A stretch of 64,000 nt of DNA, taken from contig JAFGVN010000099.1 of the NCBI GenBank assembly GCA_016937975.1, forward strand, positions 1 through 64,000, in the 5' to 3' direction. A program made the position numbers and the translations under genes. Under the pieces are notes generated by a model. It searched no databases. It was not told the origin of the DNA and saw only the letters and a program-made list of their open reading frames with translations. Of the stretch, positions 51,085 to 60,662 are shown piece by piece. Position 1 is the stretch's first letter. Every line of letters begins with the position of its first letter. The DNA comes from Clostridia bacterium (GTDB lineage Bacteria > Bacillota > Clostridia > Peptostreptococcales > Acidaminobacteraceae).

Positions 51085-51720
51085 TTAGTAAATATAAGGT
51101 TTGACGAGTTCTAAAATTTTCTCTTTAAGTTCTGGATCAAAGTGCTCTTCAGTTGCATCAAAGGATCCCTCTAAATTTAATCTTACTTTAGGGCATAAAT
51201 CAAAGGCGTTAAACCAGGCTTCATAATGCTTTTTCAAATCCACCATATAATCTCTGGGAATAGTGGACGCTTCCGTTGAACGGCTTCTTTTTTTGATACG
51301 ACTTAGTGCTTTATCAACAGAAACATCTAAATAGATTAATAATTCCGGTGGATGAATATGTTCAAGCATATTTTTTAGTAAGCTCAAATAAATGTCGAAT
51401 TCGTCATCTGACATTTGTCCACGATCATTGATTGTACGGGCAAACACTTCATCTCCGTAAATTGAGCGATCGAATAAGGCTTGAGTTTTTAAATGCTCTA
51501 CTGCTTTTAAATCCTTAAACCTTTCGTTAAGGAACATCACCTGAATGATGGCACTCCACCTATTTTGATCATGATAGAACTGATCAAGCATTCGCTGAGC
51601 AAGATTATTTTCAGTTTTACTTTTCAATTCTTCATAAAAAGGTATATGATAAGCTTCACTTATAATCTGACCAACAGTTGTTTTGCCTGCGCCAATGATG
51701 CCATCAATTACAATTGCCAT
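51085..51720 (-). CDS. Deoxynucleoside kinase-like enzyme
   Basis: 211 residues from ATG 51720 (AAGGAG 8 bases up; the frame reaches to 51768 without a site). P-loop GIIGAGKTT (about 8-16), the ERF segment FLNERFKDL, the DRSIYGDEVFART region (DRS motif) and a lid with RIKKRSRSTE. This is the dCK/dGK-type fold that phosphorylates deoxynucleosides for nucleotide salvage. A salvage enzyme fits an organism that takes up purine compounds. Confidence 0.92.
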   Translation of the reverse strand: MAIVIDGIIGAGKTTVGQIISEAYHIPFYEELKSKTENNLAQRMLDQFYHDQNRWSAIIQVMFLNERFKDLKAVEHLKTQALFDRSIYGDEVFARTINDRGQMSDDEFDIYLSLLKNMLEHIHPPELLIYLDVSVDKALSRIKKRSRSTEASTIPRDYMVDLKKHYEAWFNAFDLCPKVRLNLEGSFDATEEHFDPELKEKILELVKPYIY

Positions 51721-51777
51721 ATTCGATTCTCCTTGTAGATAACGGATTAATTCAGTTGATATAAACACACATTTCTC

Positions 51778-54700
51778 CTATTTAGCAATATCAAAATAAA
51801 GTTTTACACCTTCTATATAGCCTTCAGTATACCCTAAAACACCTTGTTTTGCATCAAATTTTCCATCAAATGTAAAATTAACTGGGCCGACACTTTGGGA
51901 TGCTGATATAGTTCCACCAATAGAACCAGAAACATTATCACCAAATTTCACACCAAAATTATCTGCCAATCCCAGTGCAAATGCTTTTGCTTTTTCAAGA
52001 ATAATTTTATAATCACTTTCCTCTAACGAAAAGGCGGCAACAGACCAGAGAGAGGTTTCAACACCTTTGAATGCGCCTAAAGCAAATTGTCCTGCTCCTT
52101 TTATGGTATCAATTATTGTCGCTTCCACACCTGCACCATGGGTAAAATCATCTAAGACAGCAATAACTTCATAAGTATCCGGATGACCTTCTAACCATGC
52201 ATATCGCTTGTATCCGTTGATGATTGCTGGTTGATCAGGAATAATAACATAGGCATTTAATTCTCTAAAATACGCAATAAGTTCTTCTGGGTAGTGTTTA
52301 GCTCTTAATAATTCTGCAACTTCTTCAGTTATATAAGGTTCCAACACGTATAATTCTGATCCTTCTGGTAGCTTAGACCAAATGCCTTCCAAACCTGTTC
52401 CATGATGCATAACTTCTTGTTCAAGGGTACTCGCATACATACCAGCCATAATGTTAAAGGCTTTAATATTAGAATCCTCTCCTATGAAAACTTCATCAAA
52501 GGCTTGTAGTAAATCTATGGAAGTATAGAATTGGTCTTCAACTAGACGATTGGTAACGATGATTATTTTAGGTTTATTGATGTGACCAATTTTTAAGTCT
52601 AATTGTTGTGCTGCTAGTTGATTGAACTGCTGTTGTTGATAATGGAATTGGTTGAGCATACTCCTATCATACCATCTCAAAGCCGTATAAGTGGATGGAT
52701 TTGAGATTTTGTCATACAAGGACGACCATTCCTTCATCAATTCATCTCCTGCAATTGAATTCAGATCAGGTGCGTTAATGGAAGCCGTCATAAACAACTG
52801 ATCCACAGACATACCCTCATTGTAATCTGCCTCATAGGTATAAACCGTGCCATCCAATAAAATAAATTCGATTTTAATTTTTTTAAAATCATAATAATCT
52901 GGATTTATAATTTCGTCACCTAATATTTCACCGTCAGCAGTATTCATATAAAAACGCGCTTGACTACCATTAACACCTACACCAAAATCTATTGCATCTA
53001 GACTTAATGTAGACATTGGCAAATAACCATAGTAAATTGGAACTTCAACCATATGATCCATTTCAGTTTCACCTGACAATGCATCACCCATATCACTGAA
53101 CTGCTGCGTCATACTGTGTTCTGTATATTCACCATACAGGGTAACATCCATACATATTTCAGTGGAACCATATTCTGTTTCACCTGCAACATCCATAACA
53201 ACTAGATCATCAATATCTTCCATTAAGACGCAGAATGGCAAGATTAACAAATGATCTTTTCCGTCATTGTAACGAACACCAGGTACGACATCAACGCTCA
53301 AAGGTTGATGCGCTATTTTTTCAAAGATTTCTTTGCCTCTTGGTGTTAAATGTAAAACTTGCAATTTTGGTGCGTATCCTAATTTTGCCAATTGCGTATA
53401 GGCCAAATGTGCCAGGTCTTGTTCTGTTCCATAATTTTGAATGACCAAAGCTTCTGGGCTTAAATTGTATTCAAAAGGCTCTTGCAAACCATTGGAAGGA
53501 ATAACGTCAATAGCTTTCATAACTTTAAACAAATCATCAAGATCCTTAATAGATGACAATATTTGATTGCCATAGGTACTCAACATTGGAGTCGCTATAT
53601 CCTCTTGACTCGAGGTTTCATCCAATCCTAATTTTTGATTTAAAGATTCATCATCTTCTGGATGTAACAAAGCATACCTTGTGACCATTTCATTTATTGC
53701 GTCTGAAAGCTCTTCTTCAAAAGTTGAATTATCAATATAATCTACATTAGTCATCAAGAAATCAGAGCTTTGCTTTGTTTTGGTCACTGGTTGATTATAG
53801 GCTTCAAACTCCGGTGAATACAAATGCCAGCTACCTGTTTCTTTTGGAATTTCGTAAATAATAAAACCTCTTCTTGATGTGCCATCATAAACAACCGTTT
53901 CATCTGTAAAGCCTAAAATGATATGACCAGTTTCTTCACTGTAAGGTGTGTATGGCAAGTTGGTATTATTACCAAAGGTTGATAAGCCAACACTATTTGC
54001 TTCTTCTACATTATCCGGTGCTACCATTAGCATGCTTGAAATACCACTGGTTGCAAAACTATCTTTGATGTCTTCAACCGTTATATCGACAACAATCATT
54101 CTATTGTCATAATTACCAAGTTCCTGTATTTCAAAGACATCATTAAGATATAAATTGAAATATTCATGTTCAAACTTCGATTGATAGGTTGTTGTCATGA
54201 CTTTATGATTTTCTATTGGAATTACTTTATCTTCATCATACAAGTCAATGAACAATTCGCTTGTGTATGGTGCTAAAATTTCAGGCATATGGAAAACCAT
54301 ATTGACATAGTTTTGAGCACCAGGAGCCATCATTCTTGGCTGATAAAAACCTCCTGGATTTAAAACCGTTAATGGAGAAACTGGTATATAAAAGTCGCCA
54401 TTCTCCGTTTTTATTCGCATACTCATTCTTTCAGATGGATCTATATCCAGTAAAGCTTGAACACTTGATGTAAAATTGCCCTTGAGTAAAGCAAATACAC
54501 TTTTATCTTCCAGTTTTACATCACCAATCTCATTTAATAAAGTTCTTTCAGATATACTGAGGCCAAATGTATCCGTTAAGTTTGTTGCAACAGTTGTTGG
54601 CATATTTTCAAGTTCAAATGGAATATCTACTTCACCCACTATTGGGACGTGTATGTGACCATAATTGGTGTCATAGAAGTGTAAAGCAGTTTGATTCATG

Positions 54701-57700
54701 ACATCATCAGGAATTAAAAATGTAACTAATCCTTTGACACTTGAATCAGGTAAAATTGTTATGGTGTAATTTCCAGGTGAAACAATAGGTTCGCCCATGA
54801 GCCATGTGGCTGTAGATGCAGGTACTGTATCTTTATTGTTAAAGGTTAAGTACAAATGAGAAATAAAATTTGGAATTTGATAAGCAATTTTTTTCATTTC
54901 CAATTTGCCCTTTGCACCACCACTGACCCAACTTGAAGGATGTCCAGAGCCATCTGGATATACCATGACCTCTTGCTCTGGAAGAATATTTTTCATTTCT
55001 ATGTCTAAAGCCATAAACTGATAGCCATCAGGTGCAGCAACACCATTGAGTTTATCAATAAAATAGAGCTCATTAACAGAAACTTCGCAGGCTTTGTTTT
55101 GTCCTTTGCCATCTGCTACCATTCTATTAGATATAATAACTTCACTAATTGGCAATGATGACGATGATATTTTAGTTGCGGTTGTTCCATCATATTGTTT
55201 AACAAAATCTGTAAATCTATATTGAATTGTTTCTGATAAAACTATTTCATCCGTTGTTCTCTTCGGACTTAACTCAGCTAATCGACTTGTACTAAAGACT
55301 TCTCTCACACCTAAATCGTTTTCTTTTTCTACAGATAAAAATACATTCACCAATTCTGATTTTGGTGCTTCAATCACTCTATTTAAAAGTCTATTTAATT
55401 CGTCTTCTAAAAGCGCTGAATCTTCACTGATCACATAACTTCCGCCACTTAATTCCGCAGCTAAAATAAAATCTTCCTCTGCATCTTCAACACCAAGGCC
55501 AACCCAAAGGACACTGATATCACTTTCAGAGATTTGACCAAGAAGGTTTTTAAATGCATCTTCTGAATCTCTTGTGCCCAATGCTGCATCTGTAATATAA
55601 ATAATGACTTTTTTAGAGGCAGGGAGATACTTCATAGTTCTATAAGCCGCTTCAACTGACCCTTCAATGTCTGTTCCACCGCCAGCTTGTAGATTCGCCA
55701 AAGCTCTAAGCATTAATGGTTTTTTAGTTGTCAAGGATTGTACAATGCTCGTTTCATCATTAAATTCCGTTAATTGAAACTGTGCATCAACAGACATATT
55801 GACAAAAAAGTCATGAAAGAGTTGCTTCACTTTTAACAACCTATATGAACCATCAGCTGTACTTTCATTCATTGATCCACTGGTATCAATAACCACAGAA
55901 ACAACAGGAATATCTGATTTAGATTGAACCATTGGTCGTTCGTATGTTAAATCGTAAGTATTGATTATTTTTTCGTTTATTGCATCAAAAACATTTGAAA
56001 GTGCATTTTGATCATTGGCAGGATAATACACACCTCCTGTGGCAGATGCTAACTTATCAAGGGTATTGACATCATGATTTAAACCGAACCCAATCGTATA
56101 AATGGAAATGTTATTTTCCTTGACACGATCCATCATTTCTTCAAATGTAGCTTCTGATCCCCTGTCAGTGTCATTGAGATTGGCATCAAAACCATCTGTA
56201 AACAAAATAAGATTTGGTCTTTCAGCGTTTTCCAATAAATCTAATCCCAATAATACCGCATCATGAAGTGTTGTCGCGCCTCCGACTGTAATCTGTGACA
56301 AGTTCTTCAAAACGGTTTCTTTCGTTGTACCTTCCAAGAGTTTTGGCTTGGAATCAAAATCAACAAGATGTACAATGGTATCCTCAGGTAATTGTTGAAC
56401 AAATGCCTTTGCGGCATCTAAAGTTTGAGTCATTTGTCCTTTCATTGAGCCTGAAGAATCTAATAACAAAACGACTTCGGCTGGCGTTTCAACGGGCTTA
56501 ACTTCAAGAATTGTTGCCTCATAACCACCTTCATATACAACCGTATTTAATAAATTTGGAATGACCTCTTTGGTTTTATTATCTAGAATTGTAAATCGCA
56601 TTGAAATTTTGTTATTTAATTCTTCAATGTCTTTTATTTCCAAACCTAGTTCTGTGTATCCTGAAGACATTTGAAGTTTTTTGGAAACATTTGGTGGAAT
56701 AATAACTTCAGTCATTTGTCCGGAATTTACAGGTACCATCGTTGTCGAATATACAGATACAAGGGCATCACCTTTTGGTGTAATATTAACGTCCCAAAGT
56801 CCTGCAGGTACATAGACAATAAAGTCTCCATCAGGTGTTACATCTAAAGCAGTTAAATCCCCATAGAACTCCGCATGATCTAATGATAAATAATCACCAG
56901 CTGTTGGCTCTATTGTTATTTCTTGTACATATTCTGCACTAACCTTAATAGCCCCCATTGCTTCACCGTATTGAACCTCTGGAATTATGCCTGATTCCAG
57001 TAAAGTTAAGTTTAATTCTTCTGGGTAGTCATCATAAAATTCAATATCCCATTGCATGATGCCTGTGTCATAAGGCAAACTATCCATATACAACGTTTCA
57101 CCAAATTCTTCTACATAATCAATGGTTTGATTAAATGCTCTTCGATACTGACCATAAGAATGATCAGTAACCAAGGATATTAAAGCGTCTCCATATGCCT
57201 TTTCTGCTAAAAGAGAATAATAAACATTCCCTTCTAAAATTGAGATTGCATAATAATGACCATCTATTAAATTTTCTTCAGAAATCGTTATTTTTTCTCC
57301 CGGAAAGATCATATTTGCCTTGATGACATTTAAGGTAAAGTAGTCCTCTTCGTAAAATAAACTTCCAAACCATAAAACATCTCCTTCCAACGCTTGGAAA
57401 GCGAGAGAATTCCCATATCGCCCAATTATTTTCCCATCGATCCTCTCAAGATAATCAGAAAAGTCATAGAGCAGTTGCATATTTTCCACTTCATCATAGG
57501 ATGCATTGACTGGTAACAACAGGGTCCACATTTCCCCGTAGTAAACCTCATCAAATAAAACGCCTAATGGATCTACATAAGAAATATACAATTCAGATTG
57601 TGAAAGATATTCTACTTCATCATAGGCACTAAAACTATAGAAAGGATTGATATAAGGGATCTTCTCCGGCCATTCACCAATAGGTTTTTCCTCAAAGGTC

Positions 57701-57894
57701 CACATGGCTTTTGAGGCTTCAATTGTAAATTGATCCTCCTCAATATTGTTTTGTGCAAGTTCATTATTGTTTAAACTTTCTTCAATGAGATCTGTAGTTT
57801 TATTGTCCACTACAGATGTATCATTGTCTTTTTTCTTACAACCTATTACAAGAAAACTTGAAAGAATCAGTAACAAAATTATTATCTTTTTCAT
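51778..57894 (-). CDS. Giant surface lipoprotein with two von Willebrand A domains
   Basis: 2038 residues from ATG 57894 (the second of two; GGGGTG 5 bases up). A lipoprotein signal peptide with lipobox VIGC is followed by a 430-residue beta-rich region. Two von Willebrand A domains follow: the first with MIDAS DSSGSM starting near residue 480 and ending with the TDGFDANL loop, the second with DTSGSM near 671. Both have the Ser-x-Ser metal set, so both should bind a divalent cation and ligand proteins. The remaining 1180 residues contain no domain I recognise, with several beta-rich and helical stretches and a Gly-rich C-terminus (SGSIGGTISASQSVGPVNF). No LPXTG. It is likely an anchored adhesin or a scaffold outside the membrane. 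No similar neighbours. Confidence 0.82.
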   Translation of the reverse strand: MKKIIILLLILSSFLVIGCKKKDNDTSVVDNKTTDLIEESLNNNELAQNNIEEDQFTIEASKAMWTFEEKPIGEWPEKIPYINPFYSFSAYDEVEYLSQSELYISYVDPLGVLFDEVYYGEMWTLLLPVNASYDEVENMQLLYDFSDYLERIDGKIIGRYGNSLAFQALEGDVLWFGSLFYEEDYFTLNVIKANMIFPGEKITISEENLIDGHYYAISILEGNVYYSLLAEKAYGDALISLVTDHSYGQYRRAFNQTIDYVEEFGETLYMDSLPYDTGIMQWDIEFYDDYPEELNLTLLESGIIPEVQYGEAMGAIKVSAEYVQEITIEPTAGDYLSLDHAEFYGDLTALDVTPDGDFIVYVPAGLWDVNITPKGDALVSVYSTTMVPVNSGQMTEVIIPPNVSKKLQMSSGYTELGLEIKDIEELNNKISMRFTILDNKTKEVIPNLLNTVVYEGGYEATILEVKPVETPAEVVLLLDSSGSMKGQMTQTLDAAKAFVQQLPEDTIVHLVDFDSKPKLLEGTTKETVLKNLSQITVGGATTLHDAVLLGLDLLENAERPNLILFTDGFDANLNDTDRGSEATFEEMMDRVKENNISIYTIGFGLNHDVNTLDKLASATGGVYYPANDQNALSNVFDAINEKIINTYDLTYERPMVQSKSDIPVVSVVIDTSGSMNESTADGSYRLLKVKQLFHDFFVNMSVDAQFQLTEFNDETSIVQSLTTKKPLMLRALANLQAGGGTDIEGSVEAAYRTMKYLPASKKVIIYITDAALGTRDSEDAFKNLLGQISESDISVLWVGLGVEDAEEDFILAAELSGGSYVISEDSALLEDELNRLLNRVIEAPKSELVNVFLSVEKENDLGVREVFSTSRLAELSPKRTTDEIVLSETIQYRFTDFVKQYDGTTATKISSSSLPISEVIISNRMVADGKGQNKACEVSVNELYFIDKLNGVAAPDGYQFMALDIEMKNILPEQEVMVYPDGSGHPSSWVSGGAKGKLEMKKIAYQIPNFISHLYLTFNNKDTVPASTATWLMGEPIVSPGNYTITILPDSSVKGLVTFLIPDDVMNQTALHFYDTNYGHIHVPIVGEVDIPFELENMPTTVATNLTDTFGLSISERTLLNEIGDVKLEDKSVFALLKGNFTSSVQALLDIDPSERMSMRIKTENGDFYIPVSPLTVLNPGGFYQPRMMAPGAQNYVNMVFHMPEILAPYTSELFIDLYDEDKVIPIENHKVMTTTYQSKFEHEYFNLYLNDVFEIQELGNYDNRMIVVDITVEDIKDSFATSGISSMLMVAPDNVEEANSVGLSTFGNNTNLPYTPYSEETGHIILGFTDETVVYDGTSRRGFIIYEIPKETGSWHLYSPEFEAYNQPVTKTKQSSDFLMTNVDYIDNSTFEEELSDAINEMVTRYALLHPEDDESLNQKLGLDETSSQEDIATPMLSTYGNQILSSIKDLDDLFKVMKAIDVIPSNGLQEPFEYNLSPEALVIQNYGTEQDLAHLAYTQLAKLGYAPKLQVLHLTPRGKEIFEKIAHQPLSVDVVPGVRYNDGKDHLLILPFCVLMEDIDDLVVMDVAGETEYGSTEICMDVTLYGEYTEHSMTQQFSDMGDALSGETEMDHMVEVPIYYGYLPMSTLSLDAIDFGVGVNGSQARFYMNTADGEILGDEIINPDYYDFKKIKIEFILLDGTVYTYEADYNEGMSVDQLFMTASINAPDLNSIAGDELMKEWSSLYDKISNPSTYTALRWYDRSMLNQFHYQQQQFNQLAAQQLDLKIGHINKPKIIIVTNRLVEDQFYTSIDLLQAFDEVFIGEDSNIKAFNIMAGMYASTLEQEVMHHGTGLEGIWSKLPEGSELYVLEPYITEEVAELLRAKHYPEELIAYFRELNAYVIIPDQPAIINGYKRYAWLEGHPDTYEVIAVLDDFTHGAGVEATIIDTIKGAGQFALGAFKGVETSLWSVAAFSLEESDYKIILEKAKAFALGLADNFGVKFGDNVSGSIGGTISASQSVGPVNFTFDGKFDAKQGVLGYTEGYIEGVKLYFDIAK

Positions 57895-57922
57895 CATATC
57901 ACCCCAAAATATATTGCTAATC

Positions 57923-57950
57923 GAAAAAGAATAGACTTAAAAGTCTATTC
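57923..57950 (-). terminator. Terminator of the LiaF-C-like gene
   Basis: Ten-pair stem GAATAGACTT / AAGTCTATTC with AA loop and TTTTT on the minus strand; the stop codon of the small gene is just inside. Confidence 0.88.
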
Positions 57951-58502
57951 GTAAGTTTCTTCAATGACTTCTATTTTCAAATCCTCTTCAAGATTATCAA
58001 ATTCGTCTTCATCCATATCTTTGTCTGGTTCCTCTTCGACGGTTTCTTCAAGCACTTCATCGGGTTCGACATTAGCAACTTCAAGACCACAGAATTTCAA
58101 ATCGTAATGAATGTTCAGAAGAGGTGCTTCTTCGTTTTCACTGTTATCAATGGTGTTATTTTCAATACTCGAGCTTGCTTGAACACCATCCATTTGCACA
58201 TGCCAATAATCAGGTACTTTAACCTCAATACCAGAAAATCTTCCGAAGATATCTAGTAATGCAGTTTTGTTTTGCATTGTTGCTTTCTCAAAATTCACTT
58301 CTACCCCTGAAAAGCTTGCAGCGATAGAATCCTTTTCAAAGGGTTCATTTTCATAAGTAAATTGTTTACCTGTAAATTTTACCTTCTGATTGTATTTCTC
58401 AGCTCTACCATCGATTTTACATAATTCACAAAGTAACTTGAGTACACCAGCGATGCTGGCAATTAAAAGTGCTGCCTTAAATACTTTTTTTACAATTTTC
58501 AT
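57945..58502 (-). CDS. LiaF-C/DUF4097-like membrane-anchored protein
   Basis: 185 residues. One N-terminal membrane helix (about 6-26), then a beta-repeat region (40-115) with the pattern FSGVEVNFEKAT ... LDIFGRFSGIEVKVPDYWHVQMDGV, which is the LiaF C-terminal/cell-wall-stress type solenoid, and a very acidic tail (about 140-185) without cysteines for anchoring. LiaF-like proteins sense or inhibit cell-envelope stress regulators in Firmicutes, but the LiaF transmembrane module is absent here. It lies 48 bases before the giant lipoprotein gene in the same direction, with a terminator between them. Confidence 0.72.
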   Translation of the reverse strand: MKIVKKVFKAALLIASIAGVLKLLCELCKIDGRAEKYNQKVKFTGKQFTYENEPFEKDSIAASFSGVEVNFEKATMQNKTALLDIFGRFSGIEVKVPDYWHVQMDGVQASSSIENNTIDNSENEEAPLLNIHYDLKFCGLEVANVEPDEVLEETVEEEPDKDMDEDEFDNLEEDLKIEVIEETYE

Positions 58503-58569
58503 ATAATTCTCCTATCTCTTCATTATACCAATCTTACCCAATTAAAATAAAATGTACCATCTATTCTTC

Positions 58570-58603
58570 AAAAAAAAGATAAAGAAAAATAAATTTCTTT
58601 ATC
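58570..58603 (-). terminator. Terminator after the NRPS-like gene
   Basis: GATAAAGAAA / TTTCTTTATC stem with a 6-base loop and seven T on the minus strand. Confidence 0.85.
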
Positions 58604-58619
58604 GAATTTTAAAAAAGCC

Positions 58620-60569
58620 TTAATATAATTTCAATTGACCATCAAACATTAACTTACCACTATGGGAAGTCATAACGATGTTTGAAGCATCTACCTCTGG
58701 CAGTACAAGAGCATTGGAAGTGTTTGTTACACCAGGACCAAAGATATAGACATTACCCCTTTCACCAACCTGAGTGATGTTATGATTCTTGTTTAACATA
58801 ATAAGACCAATACCTTCCACAGGTTGAAGGTTTTGAATTTTGCCAAATGAAACTTCACCCATCGCATAATATGGAATCGCCTCATCGGATTCAAATCCAA
58901 TGAATAATTGACACGCACCTTTATAATGAATTGGCTCCTTTACAAATGCCTTTTTAAGCGTTGGATAATTTTCGATGTCATTTCCAATATTACCATAGGT
59001 TGCTTTATGTTCTTGAATTAAATTTTCATTTCCAATAACTACCTTTGCTCCAGATAAGAAACATGGTACTAAATGTCCATAGAATCTATTGGTAACAATT
59101 ACATCGGATGTATCAAGACCTATGGTAGTCATATAATTTTTCAAATAATACTGATAACCTTCTTTTTGTACTAAACTACGACTTAAATACGAAATATTAT
59201 GATAGGTTTTAGCATCTTGATGGGTAATTTTATACCCCAACATTTTTTTCTTTATTATATTACCTTCTTTATTTAAACTGAAAGTAAGGGATAGCTGATC
59301 ACAAGCTATGAAACATGCCAACTGATCAATCATAGAATCACTTTCCAATGAGACAAGTTGATAAGGTTTCAGAGTACGAATTGTTTTCTTGAGCTTTTCA
59401 ATTTTCTTCTTAAGATCCAAAACCTGATAATTTTGGTTGTTTTCCATGATCAGTTGGTTATCCTTTAATTGATTAAAATATTCAGAAATGGATTTAGCAG
59501 GACGTAAAGGATTTAAATCCGTAAACTGATATGCTAGTTCTTTTTCTCTTTTGGTAACCAAATCAACTTCTGATAACTTTTTGGAACTATTTTCTAAGAC
59601 TTCAAAAACAATCATTCTTATTTTATTGAGCATAAAGAATATTTCATCTTTTTTGAAAGCATATTTTTTAAAAGTTATAAATAATTCCAATTCCCAATCG
59701 AATTCCCTTATTCTAAATTCAATATCTTCCTTAATCTCCTTTGAAGGAAGAATATAATGATTTCCCTTAATATCGCTATATCGGTCTTCTAAAATAATGG
59801 CGATTGGACTTCTTTTTTGAAGTGATTTCCAATCTCTTTTAAGAAATTCCTTAAGGGTTAATTCCGGATTACGACTTAATCCAAAAGATTCTTTAACTTC
59901 TAAATTACCAATAACAGAAAGATCTTCATCGAAAATATTGGTTTTAAAGTTTAGGTCCTTATGTTGACACATTTTATAATAAATACCTAAAACACCTGTA
60001 AAGAACTGAATTAAGGTAATGCCTTCCTCATCAGCGTATTGACGAATGCGTTTGGTCAAATTTTCATCGAAGGAAACTGTTTTGTGTAAAGCTTGATGTT
60101 TACCTGAAAGCATTGCTTTATTTAGATTTATGCCTTCTTTACTTAACCAGCTATCATAGGATGACCCCGTTTGCTTGTATTTACCAATAAAATATTCCTT
60201 TTCCAATCCAAGAATAAACTTCTTAATACTACTCTCATCAAATAATAATCGATTGAGCTGATAATAAAAACCTCGAAGATTATTGTTAAAATAAATCAGT
60301 TGAAAATTAGCAGGCTCATTGATTGGTGTTTTTATGCCATCTAATTTACCTTTAAAACTCAGTTGATCTAAAGCATGTATACTTTTGTATTCGAAAGTTC
60401 TTTCGTTAATAGATAAATCTTCTAAATTAAAATGAAATACATCGTGGATATGTATCATTTCGTTTAGGCTTTTTTTAAAGTACTCTTCATTTAAGTCAAG
60501 GTCATATAAAACATAACCTTCATAATAACTGTTCACTCGTTTTCCATTTTGATTAATTTTACTTTTCAT
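58620..60569 (-). CDS. Degenerate NRPS-like condensation-adenylation protein
   Basis: 649 residues. Residues about 10-340 have the layout of an NRPS condensation domain: the segment before the active site (FQLIYFNNNLRGFYY) aligns with the usual strand, but HHxxxDG reads NRLLFDE (Asn106, Arg107, Asp111, Glu112), so the catalytic His is lost. The linker EVDLVTKREKELAYQFTDLNPL (about 340-362) is the typical condensation-to-adenylation bridge. The rest is a shortened adenylation domain: the AMP-binding core motifs are not recognisable, but VGERGNVYIFGPGVTN and HSGKLMFDGQLKLY match the A5-A7 region. No carrier protein domain. No other biosynthesis genes nearby. I read it as a fossil or repurposed fragment. 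Confidence 0.7.
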   Translation of the reverse strand: MKSKINQNGKRVNSYYEGYVLYDLDLNEEYFKKSLNEMIHIHDVFHFNLEDLSINERTFEYKSIHALDQLSFKGKLDGIKTPINEPANFQLIYFNNNLRGFYYQLNRLLFDESSIKKFILGLEKEYFIGKYKQTGSSYDSWLSKEGINLNKAMLSGKHQALHKTVSFDENLTKRIRQYADEEGITLIQFFTGVLGIYYKMCQHKDLNFKTNIFDEDLSVIGNLEVKESFGLSRNPELTLKEFLKRDWKSLQKRSPIAIILEDRYSDIKGNHYILPSKEIKEDIEFRIREFDWELELFITFKKYAFKKDEIFFMLNKIRMIVFEVLENSSKKLSEVDLVTKREKELAYQFTDLNPLRPAKSISEYFNQLKDNQLIMENNQNYQVLDLKKKIEKLKKTIRTLKPYQLVSLESDSMIDQLACFIACDQLSLTFSLNKEGNIIKKKMLGYKITHQDAKTYHNISYLSRSLVQKEGYQYYLKNYMTTIGLDTSDVIVTNRFYGHLVPCFLSGAKVVIGNENLIQEHKATYGNIGNDIENYPTLKKAFVKEPIHYKGACQLFIGFESDEAIPYYAMGEVSFGKIQNLQPVEGIGLIMLNKNHNITQVGERGNVYIFGPGVTNTSNALVLPEVDASNIVMTSHSGKLMFDGQLKLY

Positions 60570-60618
60570 TTGTTCCCCTTTATTTATCTGATAGCCTTAT
60601 TTTAACATTAAATCCATA

Positions 60619-60653
60619 TAAAATAAAATGACTCTTTAAAAAAGAGTCATTTT
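60619..60653 (-). terminator. Terminator after the PLP aminotransferase gene
   Basis: Thirteen-pair stem AAAATGACTCTTT / AAAGAGTCATTTT with AAA loop. Confidence 0.85.
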
Positions 60654-60662
60654 GTTTAAATA

